Assembly (NCBI RefSeq): GCF_900115265.1
Contig: NZ_FOVU01000005.1
Coordinates: 496,001 to 560,000 of the forward strand
Origin: Bradyrhizobium sp. Ghvi
GTDB lineage: Bacteria > Pseudomonadota > Alphaproteobacteria > Rhizobiales > Xanthobacteraceae
Length of the DNA stretch: 64,000 bases
Reading direction: 5' to 3'
Of the stretch, positions 42,000 to 51,608 are shown piece by piece. The notes beneath the pieces are model-generated. The model made no database searches, was not told where the DNA came from, and saw only the letters and a program-made list of their open reading frames with translations. A program made the translations under genes and the position numbers. Positions within the stretch are counted from its first letter, which is position 1. Each line of letters opens with the position of its first letter.

Positions 42000-42031
42000 C
42001 CCGCCGCGCTTCGCGGACGGCGGCTACGTCG

Positions 42032-43762
42032 TCATCCCGCTTTCGCGATGCGGCTGTCCGCCTGCAGGTTCTGGAAGAATTTTTCCACCTCGCGCGACAG
42101 CGTCTCCGCGGTCGCGGTCACGCTGCTCGCGGCGGTCAGCACGGAGGCTGCGGCCGCGTCGGTTTCGCCGATGGCATCGCGTAGCGAGGTGATGTTCGCC
42201 ACCAGCGTCTCGTTGCCCTGGGCTGCCGATTGCGCATTGGAGGAGATCTCGCGCGTGGCGGCGTCCTGCTGCCCGACCGCGCCGGCAATGGCCGTGGTGA
42301 CCTCGTTGATCTCGCGTACCGCGCCGCCGATCTCGCGCACGGCATCGACTGCGTTGCGGGTCGAGGACTGGATCATCGCGACGTTCTCGCTGATGTCGGC
42401 GGTCGCCTTCGCGGTCTGCCCTGCGAGCGCCTTCACCTCGTGCGCGACCACGGCAAAGCCGCGGCCGGCGTCGCCTGCGCGGGCGGCCTCGATGGTGGCG
42501 TTGAGCGCGAGCAGATTGGTCTGCTCGGCGATTGCCTGGATGAGGGTCAGCACGCCGTCGATGCGCTGCGTGGCGGCGGCGAGGCTCTCGATCTCGGCGA
42601 TGGATTTCTCGGTGCGCTGACCGGTCTGCTCGACCGCGCCCGCGCTCTGCCGCACCTGGCGTCCGATCTCCTCCACCGATGCCGACAGCTCCTCGGCCGC
42701 ACCCGCCACCGCGGTGACGTTGTGCGAGGCCTGCTTCGTGGCGTTGGCCGCCGTGCCGGCGCGGTTGCTGGCATCCGCCGTGACGCGCGTGATAGTCTGG
42801 GCGGTCTCGCGCATGACGCCGGCGTTGTCGCTGAGGCCGCGCATGATCGCGCCGATGGCTTCGCGGAAGGCCTCGACGGATTGCTCGATGTGGCGCGCGC
42901 GCTGTTCGCGTGCCGCCGAATCCTGCGAGACCTGCGAGGCGAGTTTACGGTTGCGGCCCATCGCGTCCTGGAAGATCTGGATGGCGCGGGCGAGCGCGCC
43001 GATTTCGTCGGCGCGTTCGATGTGCGGCACCGTGACGTTCTCGGCGCCGTCGGCGACCTGCTTGATAGTCGCCGTGATGGCGGCGAGCGGCCGGGCGATC
43101 GAACGGGCAATGATGACGATGCCGATCACGACCAAGGCCAACGCGACGCCAGCGAGGCAGGTCAGTACGAAGGACAGCGTGCGGTTGGTCTCGGTCTCGC
43201 GCGCGATCTGCTTGGCGCGCTCGGCATAGACCTTGGACAACGCCTCGAGATCCTTGTTCAACGCCGAGCGCACGGCGCGGTTGGCGTCGTTGTCACCCCA
43301 TTCGCGCCCGACGGCTGCATTGATCTCGACGCCTCGCCGCACCAGCTCCTTGCGGAACTCGACGAACTGCTCGATGCGCTTCTTGAAGGTCGCAAACTGT
43401 TCAGCGTCGTCGGCCTTGACGATGGTCTCCCAGCCTTTCACGACATCGAGAATCTGGGCGTTGAACTTGAGCAGTCCGTCGCCGAACTTCTTCACGACTT
43501 TCGGCTCCGTCGACATGTAGACGCCGCGCGATTCCATCACCACCGCGTAGACCAGCGAGTTGACGCGCTCGACGTTCAGCGCGGCCGCATTCGCGGTCTC
43601 GATGGCGCTGGTCAGTTCGGCGGCGCGGCGGCTGTTGTAGTCGGACAGCATCGCGATCGCGGCGGTGAGCACGGCGAACAGCGCGAAGATTGCGTAGAGC
43701 TTGCTCGCCAGCGTGAAACGGCCTGCCAGGCTGGCAGCATTCGCAGATCGATCGATTTGCAT
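42032..43762 (-). CDS. Methyl-accepting chemotaxis protein
   Basis: This 576-residue chemoreceptor has an N-terminal membrane segment (about 20-40), a periplasmic four-helix-type sensor domain (about 40-200), and a second membrane segment (about 203-223). A HAMP domain follows, then the MCP signalling domain. The hairpin tip AIAEQTNLLALNATIEAARAGDAGRGFAVVAHEVKALA is intact. The periplasmic part (AYAVVMESRGVYMSTEPK-like region) resembles small ligand-binding helical bundles rather than dCache domains. It is a single gene divergent from eutB. The ligand is unknown. It has no coupled cytoplasmic sensor, unlike the chemoreceptor at 28399. Confidence 0.92.
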   Translation of the reverse strand: MQIDRSANAASLAGRFTLASKLYAIFALFAVLTAAIAMLSDYNSRRAAELTSAIETANAAALNVERVNSLVYAVVMESRGVYMSTEPKVVKKFGDGLLKFNAQILDVVKGWETIVKADDAEQFATFKKRIEQFVEFRKELVRRGVEINAAVGREWGDNDANRAVRSALNKDLEALSKVYAERAKQIARETETNRTLSFVLTCLAGVALALVVIGIVIIARSIARPLAAITATIKQVADGAENVTVPHIERADEIGALARAIQIFQDAMGRNRKLASQVSQDSAAREQRARHIEQSVEAFREAIGAIMRGLSDNAGVMRETAQTITRVTADASNRAGTAANATKQASHNVTAVAGAAEELSASVEEIGRQVRQSAGAVEQTGQRTEKSIAEIESLAAATQRIDGVLTLIQAIAEQTNLLALNATIEAARAGDAGRGFAVVAHEVKALAGQTAKATADISENVAMIQSSTRNAVDAVREIGGAVREINEVTTAIAGAVGQQDAATREISSNAQSAAQGNETLVANITSLRDAIGETDAAAASVLTAASSVTATAETLSREVEKFFQNLQADSRIAKAG

Positions 43763-44079
43763 GGTGTTCGGGGCCCGATTGGCCAGGAGCGGCCGGTGCG
43801 CGTGGTCGTATTAAGTTTAGGGAAAACTATGCAGAATGAAGATGGACGCGGCGTTAACGCGGGGTCCCTGGACGCCGGCTACGCCCACGGAAATGCCCGC
43901 TATTTCAGTTAGTTGTCCCAGCCTTGTGAGTTTCCGGCAGGTCATCCTCGTCCGGATTGCACGGTGCGCTCCAAACATCGGCGTGCACGGAGGCCGGCAA
44001 GCGCGTATTCCCTGACGCCTGCATCGCCTTCAAGATCGATCTGAACTCGGCCACTGGCCGACGAACCCCGGAGGGGCCT
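43763..44079. other. Divergent intergenic region between the chemoreceptor and eutB
   Basis: This 317-base stretch presumably holds promoters for both genes. It contains an AT-rich patch near 43811-43835 and no clear riboswitch. The eutB frame is open upstream to about 43957, but that extension is not family-like. Confidence 0.5.
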
Positions 44080-45462
44080 TTGGTCTACCGCCACACCATC
44101 GACGCCGCGACCTACACCTTCCCGGACCTGCGCGACCTCCTCGCCAAGGCGACCCCACCGCGCTCCGGCGACCGGCTGGCCGGCATTGCCGCAGGCAGCG
44201 CCGAGCAGATGATCGCCGCGCGGATGGCCCTTGCGGACGTCCCCCTCGGCCAATTCCTCAATGAGGTCGTCATCCCCTACGAGACCGATGAGGTCACCCG
44301 GCTCGTCATCGACAGCCACGACGCCAAGGCCTTTGCGCAGGTCTCCTCGCTGACGGTGGGGGCTTTCCGCGACTGGCTGCTGTCGGACGCGGCCACACCG
44401 GAGGTCTTGCGCAAGCTGGCGCCCGGAATCACGCCCGAGATGGCGGCCGCGGTCTCAAAACTGATGCGGAACCAGGATCTGATTCTGGCGGCGCGGAAGT
44501 GCGAGGTCGTCACCGCCTTCCGCAACACCATCGGCCTGAAGGGCCGGATGAGCACGCGGCTCCAGCCCAACCACCCGTTCGACGATGTCAGGGGCATCAC
44601 CGCCTCGATTCTCGATGGCCTGCTGCTCGGGGCCGGCGATGCCTGCATCGGCATCAATCCGGCGAGCGACGATCCCGCCGTCATCGCGCAATTGCTGCGG
44701 CTGCTCGATGAGATCATCGCGCGGCTGAAGATCCCGACTCAGGGCTGCGTGCTGACCCACGTCACCACGACGCTGGCTCTGATCGAGCAGGGCATCCCGG
44801 TCGACCTCGTCTTCCAGTCGGTCGCCGGCACCGAGGCCGCGAACCGGAGCTTTGGTATCGACCTCGCGCTGCTGAGAGAGGCGCAGGCCGCCGGTCTGTC
44901 GCAGAAGCGCGGCGCGGTCGGCGCAAACGTGATGTATTTCGAGACCGGGCAGGGGTCGGCACTGTCGGCCAATGCCCATCATCGTGTCGACCAGCAGACT
45001 TGCGAGGCGCGCGCCTATGCGGTGGCCCGCGCCTTTGCGCCATTGCTGGTCAACAGCGTGGTCGGCTTCATCGGTCCCGAATATCTCTACGATGGCAAGG
45101 AGATCATCCGGGCGGGGCTGGAAGATCATTTCTGCGGCAAGCTGCTCGGCCTGCCGCTTGGGATCGATATCTGCTACACCAACCATGCCGAGGCGGATCA
45201 GGACGACATGGACAATCTGCTGACGCTGCTCGCCGCTGCCGGCGTCACCTTCATCATGGGGGTGCCCGGCGCCGACGACGTCATGCTGAACTACCAGTCC
45301 ACCTCGTTCCACGACGCGCTCTATGTCCGCGACGTCTTCGCCCTGCGCCGCGCGCCGGAATTCGATGACTGGCTGACACGGTCAGGCATTGTCGGCGCCG
45401 ATTTCCGTCTGGCCGGCGATGCAGGCCTGCTGCCCGATTTTGCTGCGCGGCTGATTGCGTGA
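44080..45462 (+). CDS. eutB: Ethanolamine ammonia-lyase large subunit
   Basis: This protein of about 460 residues is the catalytic TIM-barrel subunit that, with EutC and adenosylcobalamin, converts ethanolamine to acetaldehyde and ammonia. Family segments are RNTIGLKGRMSTRLQPNHP, GDACIGINPASDD, GTEAANRSFGIDL and GIDICYTNHAEADQDDMDNL. I chose the TTG at 44080 because GGAGGGG lies immediately upstream and the protein then begins MVYRHTIDAATYTF. The small subunit eutC is not adjacent: hpnP lies between them, which is an unusual arrangement. No ethanolamine microcompartment genes are seen. Confidence 0.93.
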   Translation: MVYRHTIDAATYTFPDLRDLLAKATPPRSGDRLAGIAAGSAEQMIAARMALADVPLGQFLNEVVIPYETDEVTRLVIDSHDAKAFAQVSSLTVGAFRDWLLSDAATPEVLRKLAPGITPEMAAAVSKLMRNQDLILAARKCEVVTAFRNTIGLKGRMSTRLQPNHPFDDVRGITASILDGLLLGAGDACIGINPASDDPAVIAQLLRLLDEIIARLKIPTQGCVLTHVTTTLALIEQGIPVDLVFQSVAGTEAANRSFGIDLALLREAQAAGLSQKRGAVGANVMYFETGQGSALSANAHHRVDQQTCEARAYAVARAFAPLLVNSVVGFIGPEYLYDGKEIIRAGLEDHFCGKLLGLPLGIDICYTNHAEADQDDMDNLLTLLAAAGVTFIMGVPGADDVMLNYQSTSFHDALYVRDVFALRRAPEFDDWLTRSGIVGADFRLAGDAGLLPDFAARLIA

Positions 45463-45612
45463 CGTTGCGGGAGCCGGCGGAGCGAAGGAAACCATCCGTC
45501 CCTCCACGAATTATGCTCACGCCACAATATTGAGAAATTCCGGCGACAGCATTACGCTGTGTGTCTGGCTGGCAATTTCCGCAACCAGGTCGAGTGTGGC
45601 GGGGGAGCTTGA

Positions 45613-47199
45613 ATGCGAGCTGAAAGCAACGGTACGTCCCGGCGGATTCTCTGCGTTTTTCCGCGTTACACGTCCTCGTTTGGCACCTTCGAGCATGCCT
45701 ATCCGCTGACCGATGGCGTTCGCGCCTTCATGCCGCCGCAGGGACTCCTGCTGATCTCCGCCTACCTGCCCAGGGAGTGGCAGGTGAAGTTCGTCGACGA
45801 GAATCTTCGCCGCACGACCAAGGAAGAGTTCGAATGGGCAGAAGCCGTCTTCGTCAGCGGCATGCACATCCAACGCCAGCAGATGAACGACATCTGCCGC
45901 CGCGCCCATGAATTCGATTTGCCGGTTGCGCTCGGCGGCCCCTCGGTCAGCGCCTGTCCCGACTATTATCCCTCGTTCGACTATCTCCATGTCGGCGAGC
46001 TCGGCGATGCGACCAACCAGCTGATCGAGATTCTGTCGCGCGATACCTCGCGGCCCGAGAGCCAGGTGGTGCTCGCCACCAAGGACCGTGTGCCGATGAC
46101 GGAGTTTCCGATTCCGGCCTATGAGCTCGCCGACGTGAAGCGTTATTTCCTCGGCAGCATCCAGTATTCCAGCGGCTGTCCCTATCAGTGCGAGTTCTGC
46201 GACATTCCCGGCCTCTACGGCCGCAATCCGCGCATCAAGACGCCGGAGCAGATCATCGCCGAGCTCGATCGCCTGCGCGAATGCGGCATGACCGATACGG
46301 TCTATTTCGTCGATGACAATTTCATCGGCAACCGCAAGGCGGCGATGGACCTGCTGCCGCATCTGATCGAATGGCAGAAGAAGACCGGCTATGTGACGCG
46401 GCTCGCCTGCGAGGCGACGCTCAATATCGCGAAGCGGCCCGAGATCCTCGAGAAGATGCGCGAGGCCTACTTCATCACCATCTTCTGCGGCATCGAGACG
46501 CCGGATCCCGACGCGCTGAAGGCCATGCACAAGGACCACAACATGATGGTCCCGATCCTGGAGGGCGTGCGCACCATCAACTCCTACGGCATGGAGGTGG
46601 TATCAGGCATCATCATGGGGCTCGACACCGACAAGCCGAACACGTCGGAGGCGCTGCTCGCCTTCGTCGAGGAATCGCGGATCCCGCTGCTGACCATCAA
46701 CCTGCTTCAGGCATTGCCGAAGACCCCGCTATGGGACCGGCTGGAGCGCGAAGGGCGCTTGATCGATGACGAGGGGCGCGATTCCAACGTCGACTTCCTG
46801 TTGCCTTATGACGAGGTCGTCGCGTCCTGGAAGCACGCGATGGGTGTGGCTTACGAACCCGAGAAGGTCTATGCGCGCTTCCAGTACCAGTGCGACAACG
46901 TCTATGTGCATCGCCTCAAGATGCCGGTGCCGGACGAGATGAAGACCTGGCCGAACATCCGGCGCGGCCTCGTCATGTTGCGCAACATCTTCTGGAAGGT
47001 CGGCGTGCTCGGCGACTACAGGCGCGTATTCTGGAAGTTCGCGCTGGGGCGCATCAGGCGCGGCGATATCGAGGGCCTGATCGGCTGCACCGTCATTGCG
47101 CATCATCTCATCACCTTTGCGCGCGCGGCCTCCAGCGGTGAGCAGAACGCGTCGAATTATTCGATCCGGCTGCGCGAAGCCTCCGTTCCCGCCGAATGA
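45613..47199 (+). CDS. hpnP: Hopanoid C-2 methylase (B12-binding radical SAM)
   Basis: This 528-residue class B radical SAM methyltransferase has an N-terminal cobalamin-binding domain (residues about 10-150). The radical SAM core has the [4Fe-4S] cluster cysteines C189, C193 and C196 in GCPYQCEFCD, followed by a C-terminal helical region. HpnP proteins make 2-methylhopanoids, known biomarker lipids. The ATG at 45613 follows GGGGGAG. It is 150 bases downstream of eutB, and its stop overlaps the eutC start (ATGA). The presence of shc, hpnC-E, hpnG and hpnH downstream supports the assignment over HpnR or other B12 radical SAM paralogues. Confidence 0.92.
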   Translation: MRAESNGTSRRILCVFPRYTSSFGTFEHAYPLTDGVRAFMPPQGLLLISAYLPREWQVKFVDENLRRTTKEEFEWAEAVFVSGMHIQRQQMNDICRRAHEFDLPVALGGPSVSACPDYYPSFDYLHVGELGDATNQLIEILSRDTSRPESQVVLATKDRVPMTEFPIPAYELADVKRYFLGSIQYSSGCPYQCEFCDIPGLYGRNPRIKTPEQIIAELDRLRECGMTDTVYFVDDNFIGNRKAAMDLLPHLIEWQKKTGYVTRLACEATLNIAKRPEILEKMREAYFITIFCGIETPDPDALKAMHKDHNMMVPILEGVRTINSYGMEVVSGIIMGLDTDKPNTSEALLAFVEESRIPLLTINLLQALPKTPLWDRLEREGRLIDDEGRDSNVDFLLPYDEVVASWKHAMGVAYEPEKVYARFQYQCDNVYVHRLKMPVPDEMKTWPNIRRGLVMLRNIFWKVGVLGDYRRVFWKFALGRIRRGDIEGLIGCTVIAHHLITFARAASSGEQNASNYSIRLREASVPAE

Positions 47200-47972
47200 A
47201 CGACGAGCCTGTTCCGGCGCGCCCGGTCATCGACCTCAGATCGCTCACGCCTGCGCGTGTTGCGCTCGGCCGCAGCGGCGCGAGCCTGCCGACAAAGCCT
47301 TTGCTCGATTTCACGCTGGCCCATGCCCGTGCCCGCGATGCCGTGCATGCCGATTTCGACGCGCCGCGTCTGGCTGCCGGGGTGAGGGCGCTCGGCCTTG
47401 CCGCCACCGAGGTTTCGAGCCAGGCGGCCGATCGCAGCGATTATCTGCGCCGGCCGGATCTCGGACGGCAGCTCGATGCCGGCTCGGCTGCGGCGCTGGC
47501 GGATGCCGCCACGGCACCTTGCCAGCTTGCGATCGTCATCGGCGATGGATTGTCGGCCGCCGCGGTCCATGCCCATGCGCTCGCGCTGCTGCAAGGCCTG
47601 CTGCGGCGACTGGGCGAAGGCGAGCCCGTCGCGACCGGCCACGTCGCCGTCGCCTCAGGCGCGCGGGTCGCGCTTGGCGACGAGATCGGGGCCATTCTCG
47701 GCGCCCGCATGGTCCTGATGCTGATCGGCGAGCGGCCGGGCCTGTCGGCGCCCGACAGCCTGGGGGCCTATCTGACCTACGGGCCCAAGCCTGGCCTGAC
47801 CGATGCCGAGCGCAACTGCGTGTCCAATATCCACAAGGCTGGGTTGAACTATGACGAGGCCGCCCTCAAGATCGACTGGCTTGTCCGCGAGGGACTGGCG
47901 CGGCAGGTCACCGGCGTGGCGCTCAAGGACGAGAGCGCCGACCGCGCGCCGCGTCGAATCGGAACGGCTTGA
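47196..47972 (+). CDS. eutC: Ethanolamine ammonia-lyase small subunit
   Basis: This 258-residue protein is the light chain of ethanolamine ammonia-lyase. It begins with a flexible arm (PVIDLRSLTPARVALGRSG), and the core contains PLLDFTLAHARARDAVHADFD, IVIGDGLSAAAVHAHA, LIGERPGLSAPDSLGAYLTYGPKPG and the CVSNIHKAGLNYDEAA loop. It closes the adenosylcobalamin site formed with EutB. The start overlaps the hpnP stop, so it is translated together with the hopanoid methylase, not directly after its own partner subunit. The gap of 215 bases before the RND gene shows no other gene. Confidence 0.94.
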   Translation: MNDEPVPARPVIDLRSLTPARVALGRSGASLPTKPLLDFTLAHARARDAVHADFDAPRLAAGVRALGLAATEVSSQAADRSDYLRRPDLGRQLDAGSAAALADAATAPCQLAIVIGDGLSAAAVHAHALALLQGLLRRLGEGEPVATGHVAVASGARVALGDEIGAILGARMVLMLIGERPGLSAPDSLGAYLTYGPKPGLTDAERNCVSNIHKAGLNYDEAALKIDWLVREGLARQVTGVALKDESADRAPRRIGTA

Positions 47973-48187
47973 TCCGAATAGGGGGCATTCCGGGCAAAAT
48001 CGCCGCATCTTGATCGATTTGGAGAGCCTTGGCGCGCTTGCGAGAAGGGCGATTGACCTGCTAAACCGCTGCCGGCGATTTTCCGCGCATTTTCAAAGGG
48101 CAAGCCTCCCATTGGTATGGCGTTTTCAAGCCGTTCGCGGAGCGCAATAAGCTCACAGCTAAAGCCGATTGAGGAACTGGACAAGGC

Positions 48188-50554
48188 ATGCTCGAAAAGC
48201 ACCGCGAGAATGAGGTTCATGTCGACAAGGTCGAGCAGGGGCCTACGTCCTCTATCGCCTTCGGGCTGGAGCGCCTCGGACTGATCGCCATCCGCGCGCC
48301 GATCGTCTCCTGCATCATCCTGCTCGCGCTGATCGTCGCCGCCGTGTTCGGCATCGAGCGGATCAAGATCGACGATTCGCTGTCGCAGCTGTTCCGCTCC
48401 AACACCCGCGAATTCCACCAGTACGAAGAGGTGACGAAGAAGTTTCCGGCCGAGGAATTCGACGTCCTTGTCGTGGTCGAGGGCAAGACCCTGCTGGCGC
48501 GGAACAACCTCGAGAAGCTGCGCGACTTCGTCACCGACATGCAGCTGGTCGAAGGCACCCGCGGCCTGGTCTCGCTGTTCTCGGCGCGCCAAGCCCCGGC
48601 GCCGGGCAAGCTGCCGGCCGCGCTGTTCCCCTCCGAACTGCCCGAGGGGGCGGCCTATGACCGGTTCATCGAGACCGTCAAGAACAACGAGATCATCCGC
48701 GGCAAGCTGTTGTCGGAGGACGGCACGCTCGCGCTCATCGTGCTCTCGCTCGATCCGCAGGTGGTCGCCTCCAGCAAGCTCGGCAAGGTCGTCGGCGACA
48801 TCCGCGCGCTGATGAAGGAAGATCTCGGCGACACCGGCCTCAGCGTGCAGCTCTCCGGCGTGCCGGTGATGCAGCTCGAGATCCGCAACGCCGTCGAGCG
48901 CGACGGTCTCACCTACAACATCCTCGGCATTCTCGCCGGCTGCATCATCGCCATCATCTTCTTCCGCAAGATCTCGTTCATGGTGGTGGCGGCGTTCCCG
49001 CCCATGATCGCGATCCTGATCGCGCTCGGCGCGCTCGGCTGGGCCAACTTCAATCTCAATATGTTCCTGAACGTGATGACGCCGCTCATCATGGTGATCT
49101 CGTTCTCCGACTCGATGCAGCTCACCTTCGCCGCGCGCGACCGGCTGATCGCGGGCCAGGACAAGTTCACGGCGTTCAAGAACGCGGTGCTGGTGGTGGG
49201 CCCGGCTTGCGTGCTGACGCACGGCACTGCCGGCATTTCCTTCATCGCGCTGCAGTTCTCCAACTCCGACCTGATCCGCAAATTCGGTGAGGCCGGTCTT
49301 GCCGCGACCATCATCGCGCTGGTCACGGTGCTGTCGCTGGTGCCGGTGTTCGGCGTCTTGTTCGTGCGCAACGAGAAGATCTTTGCAGTCAGGTTCCAGA
49401 GCGCCGATGCCGGCGTGCAGGCGCTGCGCAATTTCTGCTACTGGATCGCGGTGCGCATGGTCGGCCGGCCCGGACTATTCAGCCTGATCGCGCTGCTGTT
49501 CGTGGCCAGCCTCGGGGTGATCTACGCCAATCTTCAGCCGCGCTACCGGCTCGCCGACCAGGTGCCGGACAAGCGCCAGGCGGTTGCCGCCAGCAATCGG
49601 CTCGATGCCAAGCTGACCGGCGCCAATCCCGTGAACGTGCTGATCCAGTTCCCCAAGGGGGAATCGCTCTATTCGCCGGAGACGCTGCAAACCATCGCCG
49701 ACGTCCACGCGACCGTGGAGAAGGCGGCCGGTGTCGGCAACGTCTGGTCGCTGGAGACGCTGCGCCGCTGGCTGGCGGAAAAGGCCGGCAGCAGCGACGT
49801 CGCGACGCTGAAGGAATATGTGGGCGTCATCCCCGAACATTTGGTGCGGCGTTTCATCGACGCCGAGCAGGACGCGGTGGTCGTGGCCGGCCGCGTGCCG
49901 GACAAGGATTCCAGCCAGCTCCTGCCGATCGTCGACAAGCTCGATTCCGAGCTCGACGCCGTCCGCAAGAAGCATCCCGGCTACGAGATCGCCGTCACCG
50001 GTCTTGCCGCCATCGCCGCGCGCAACTCGGCCGGCATGATCGAGAAGCTCAACCGCGGCCTCACCGTCGAATTCGCGCTGGTCGCGATCTTTATCGGCCT
50101 CGCCTTCCGCTCCTGGGTGGTGATGTTCGCCTGCATCCTGCCGGGCATCTTCCCCGTGGTGATGTCGGGAACGGTGCTGTGGGCGATGGGCGAGGGGCTG
50201 CAATTCGCCAGCGTCGTCGCGCTCACCGTCTCGTTCGGCCTCGGCCTGTCCGCAACCATCCACTTCCTCAATCGCCTGCGGCTGGAGAGCAAGCCGGGGG
50301 TCGGCTCCGCGCTCGCGGTGGAGCGCGCCACCGTGCTGGTCGGCCCGGCGCTGATCCTGACGACGGTGGTGCTGGCCTGCGGCCTCGTCGTGACCGTGTT
50401 CTCCGACCTGCCGTCGCTGCGGCTGTTCGGCTGGCTCAGCGCCTTCTCGATGGTGGCGGCGCTGGTCGCCGACCTCTTCATCCTGCGGCCGACTGCGATG
50501 TGGCTGATCAACCTCCACGCCAGGCTGCAGGGCCCGGACAAGCCCGCGATCTGA
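48188..50554 (+). CDS. MMPL/RND family transporter, HpnN-like
   Basis: This 788-residue inner-membrane exporter has the two-fold repeated RND layout of hydrophobic segments. The first segment is near 30-55, then a periplasmic porter loop, then five segments (about 245-400). The second half repeats this from about 430. Segments such as MVISFSDSMQLTFAARDR and VVALTVSFGLGLSATIHFLNRL mark the MMPL/COG1033 group. It is shorter than HpnN and differs at the N-terminus, and a probable true HpnN begins at 63695. The location directly after eutC and before the hopanoid synthesis genes suggests a lipid or hopanoid substrate. Confidence 0.87.
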   Translation: MLEKHRENEVHVDKVEQGPTSSIAFGLERLGLIAIRAPIVSCIILLALIVAAVFGIERIKIDDSLSQLFRSNTREFHQYEEVTKKFPAEEFDVLVVVEGKTLLARNNLEKLRDFVTDMQLVEGTRGLVSLFSARQAPAPGKLPAALFPSELPEGAAYDRFIETVKNNEIIRGKLLSEDGTLALIVLSLDPQVVASSKLGKVVGDIRALMKEDLGDTGLSVQLSGVPVMQLEIRNAVERDGLTYNILGILAGCIIAIIFFRKISFMVVAAFPPMIAILIALGALGWANFNLNMFLNVMTPLIMVISFSDSMQLTFAARDRLIAGQDKFTAFKNAVLVVGPACVLTHGTAGISFIALQFSNSDLIRKFGEAGLAATIIALVTVLSLVPVFGVLFVRNEKIFAVRFQSADAGVQALRNFCYWIAVRMVGRPGLFSLIALLFVASLGVIYANLQPRYRLADQVPDKRQAVAASNRLDAKLTGANPVNVLIQFPKGESLYSPETLQTIADVHATVEKAAGVGNVWSLETLRRWLAEKAGSSDVATLKEYVGVIPEHLVRRFIDAEQDAVVVAGRVPDKDSSQLLPIVDKLDSELDAVRKKHPGYEIAVTGLAAIAARNSAGMIEKLNRGLTVEFALVAIFIGLAFRSWVVMFACILPGIFPVVMSGTVLWAMGEGLQFASVVALTVSFGLGLSATIHFLNRLRLESKPGVGSALAVERATVLVGPALILTTVVLACGLVVTVFSDLPSLRLFGWLSAFSMVAALVADLFILRPTAMWLINLHARLQGPDKPAI

Positions 50555-50578
50555 GCGGGGCGACAAACACGTGTCAGC

Positions 50579-50614
50579 AAAAAGCCCCCGGCTCGCGAGA
50601 GCCGGGGGCTTTTT
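50579..50614. terminator. Strong bidirectional rho-independent terminator
   Basis: GCCCCCGGCTC and GAGCCGGGGGC pair perfectly around GCGA, flanked by A-tract and T-tract on either side. It lies between the convergent RND gene and the secreted-protein gene and can serve both strands. Confidence 0.95.
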
Positions 50615-50635
50615 CCTTGAGATGGAGACGGGCGA

Positions 50636-51136
50636 TCAGCTCTTCGTCATCGTGATGTTGACGCCGCGGATCTCGCCCTTGGACGAGATCTGCACGGTCT
50701 GCTTGGCGCCGTTGGTGCGCAGCGACAGATTGGCGGCAAAACCGTTGGCTTCGACGAACACGTCGATCTGGCCGCCGCCGGCAGTGCCCTGCAAATTGCC
50801 GAAGATGTTGCGGTTGGATTCGCTCCAATTGCCGGAGATCCGCTCGCCCTGGCTGGTCACGTCGCTGGTGAGATCGAATTTGTAGCTGTCGGAGGCGCAG
50901 TGCAGCGCCTGCTTGAGGTTGAGGCCGGTGCCGGCGACCTTGTAGTCGGCCTTGCAGCGGATGCGCTCGGTCGAGCCGTCGGACAGCGACACCGTGCCGG
51001 TGCCGGTCCACGCCCCGTCGAAGCCGGCGAACGGCCCGGACGACTGAGCATGGCTTGCCGCAACTGAGAAGAGCAGCGCCGCACCAATGCCCGCTGCCTT
51101 GATCGCCAGTTCAGATCGCCCAATGAATTTCATCAT
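50636..51136 (-). CDS. Secreted hypothetical protein (periplasmic, beta-rich)
   Basis: This protein of about 166 residues begins with a Sec-type signal peptide (hydrophobic core AIKAAGIGAALLFSVA, cleavage after SHA). The mature part starts SSGPFAGFDGAWTGTG and is rich in beta-strand patterns (TGTVSLSDGSTERIRC, GNWSESNRNIFGNLQG). Two cysteines, in RIRCKADY and LHCASDSYK, could form a disulphide. I do not recognise a characterised family. The ATG pair at 51136/51133 is the natural start because the signal peptide begins there. It lies within the hopanoid locus, on the opposite strand to the synthesis genes, and shares a terminator with the RND transporter. Confidence 0.75.
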   Translation of the reverse strand: MMKFIGRSELAIKAAGIGAALLFSVAASHAQSSGPFAGFDGAWTGTGTVSLSDGSTERIRCKADYKVAGTGLNLKQALHCASDSYKFDLTSDVTSQGERISGNWSESNRNIFGNLQGTAGGGQIDVFVEANGFAANLSLRTNGAKQTVQISSKGEIRGVNITMTKS

Positions 51137-51608
51137 CAATATCCCGTTTTGGAACGACGTCCCGTTCATCACGGGCCATCTCGCCATATCGAAAGTTTAG
51201 TGTTGTGAGCCTGTGACAGGTTCAAGAGGCCGCACCGGGTTCAAGGCGTGGCCATTCATGGCGTCCTGCTCGCGGAGCGGCTGCCACGATCCACCCCGGT
51301 TTCTGTCTATTTCCACGTGTTTCTGGCTGAAATGGCCGACCTGACAGATGCAGCTCTGCAACAGGTATGCAGTAAAACACCGCGTTCCAGAATTATGACG
51401 TAGTATCAATCCCTTACATCTGTCAATGAAGATTGAGGGAAGCCCTGATCTGGCGGGCGCGGCGCCAATTTGGCCGCATTTGCCAGCGCTTGTGGCCTTC
51501 TCCGGTGCCGCTCTCATCCCGCGGTAACTTGCCATCAGAACAATCTGTTCCGTCGGCCCTGTGCTGTTCGGGATTGGTGCGATTCTGCCGTCGAAATGAA
51601 GGAATACA
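51137..51608. other. Intergenic region between two divergent small secreted-protein genes
   Basis: This 472-base gap contains no gene that I can support. The stretch 51380-51425 is AT-richer than its surroundings and could hold promoter elements for the cysteine-rich protein. Confidence 0.5.

Noticed and set aside
42230..43912. Open frame of 560 codons on the plus strand
   Set aside because: It lies opposite the chemoreceptor gene, whose HAMP and signalling domains are clear on the minus strand.
43763..44079. Possible cobalamin riboswitch upstream of eutB
   Set aside because: A GCCACTG string occurs near 44060, but the other conserved B12-box and core elements of the riboswitch are not visible, and it lies too close to the start codon.
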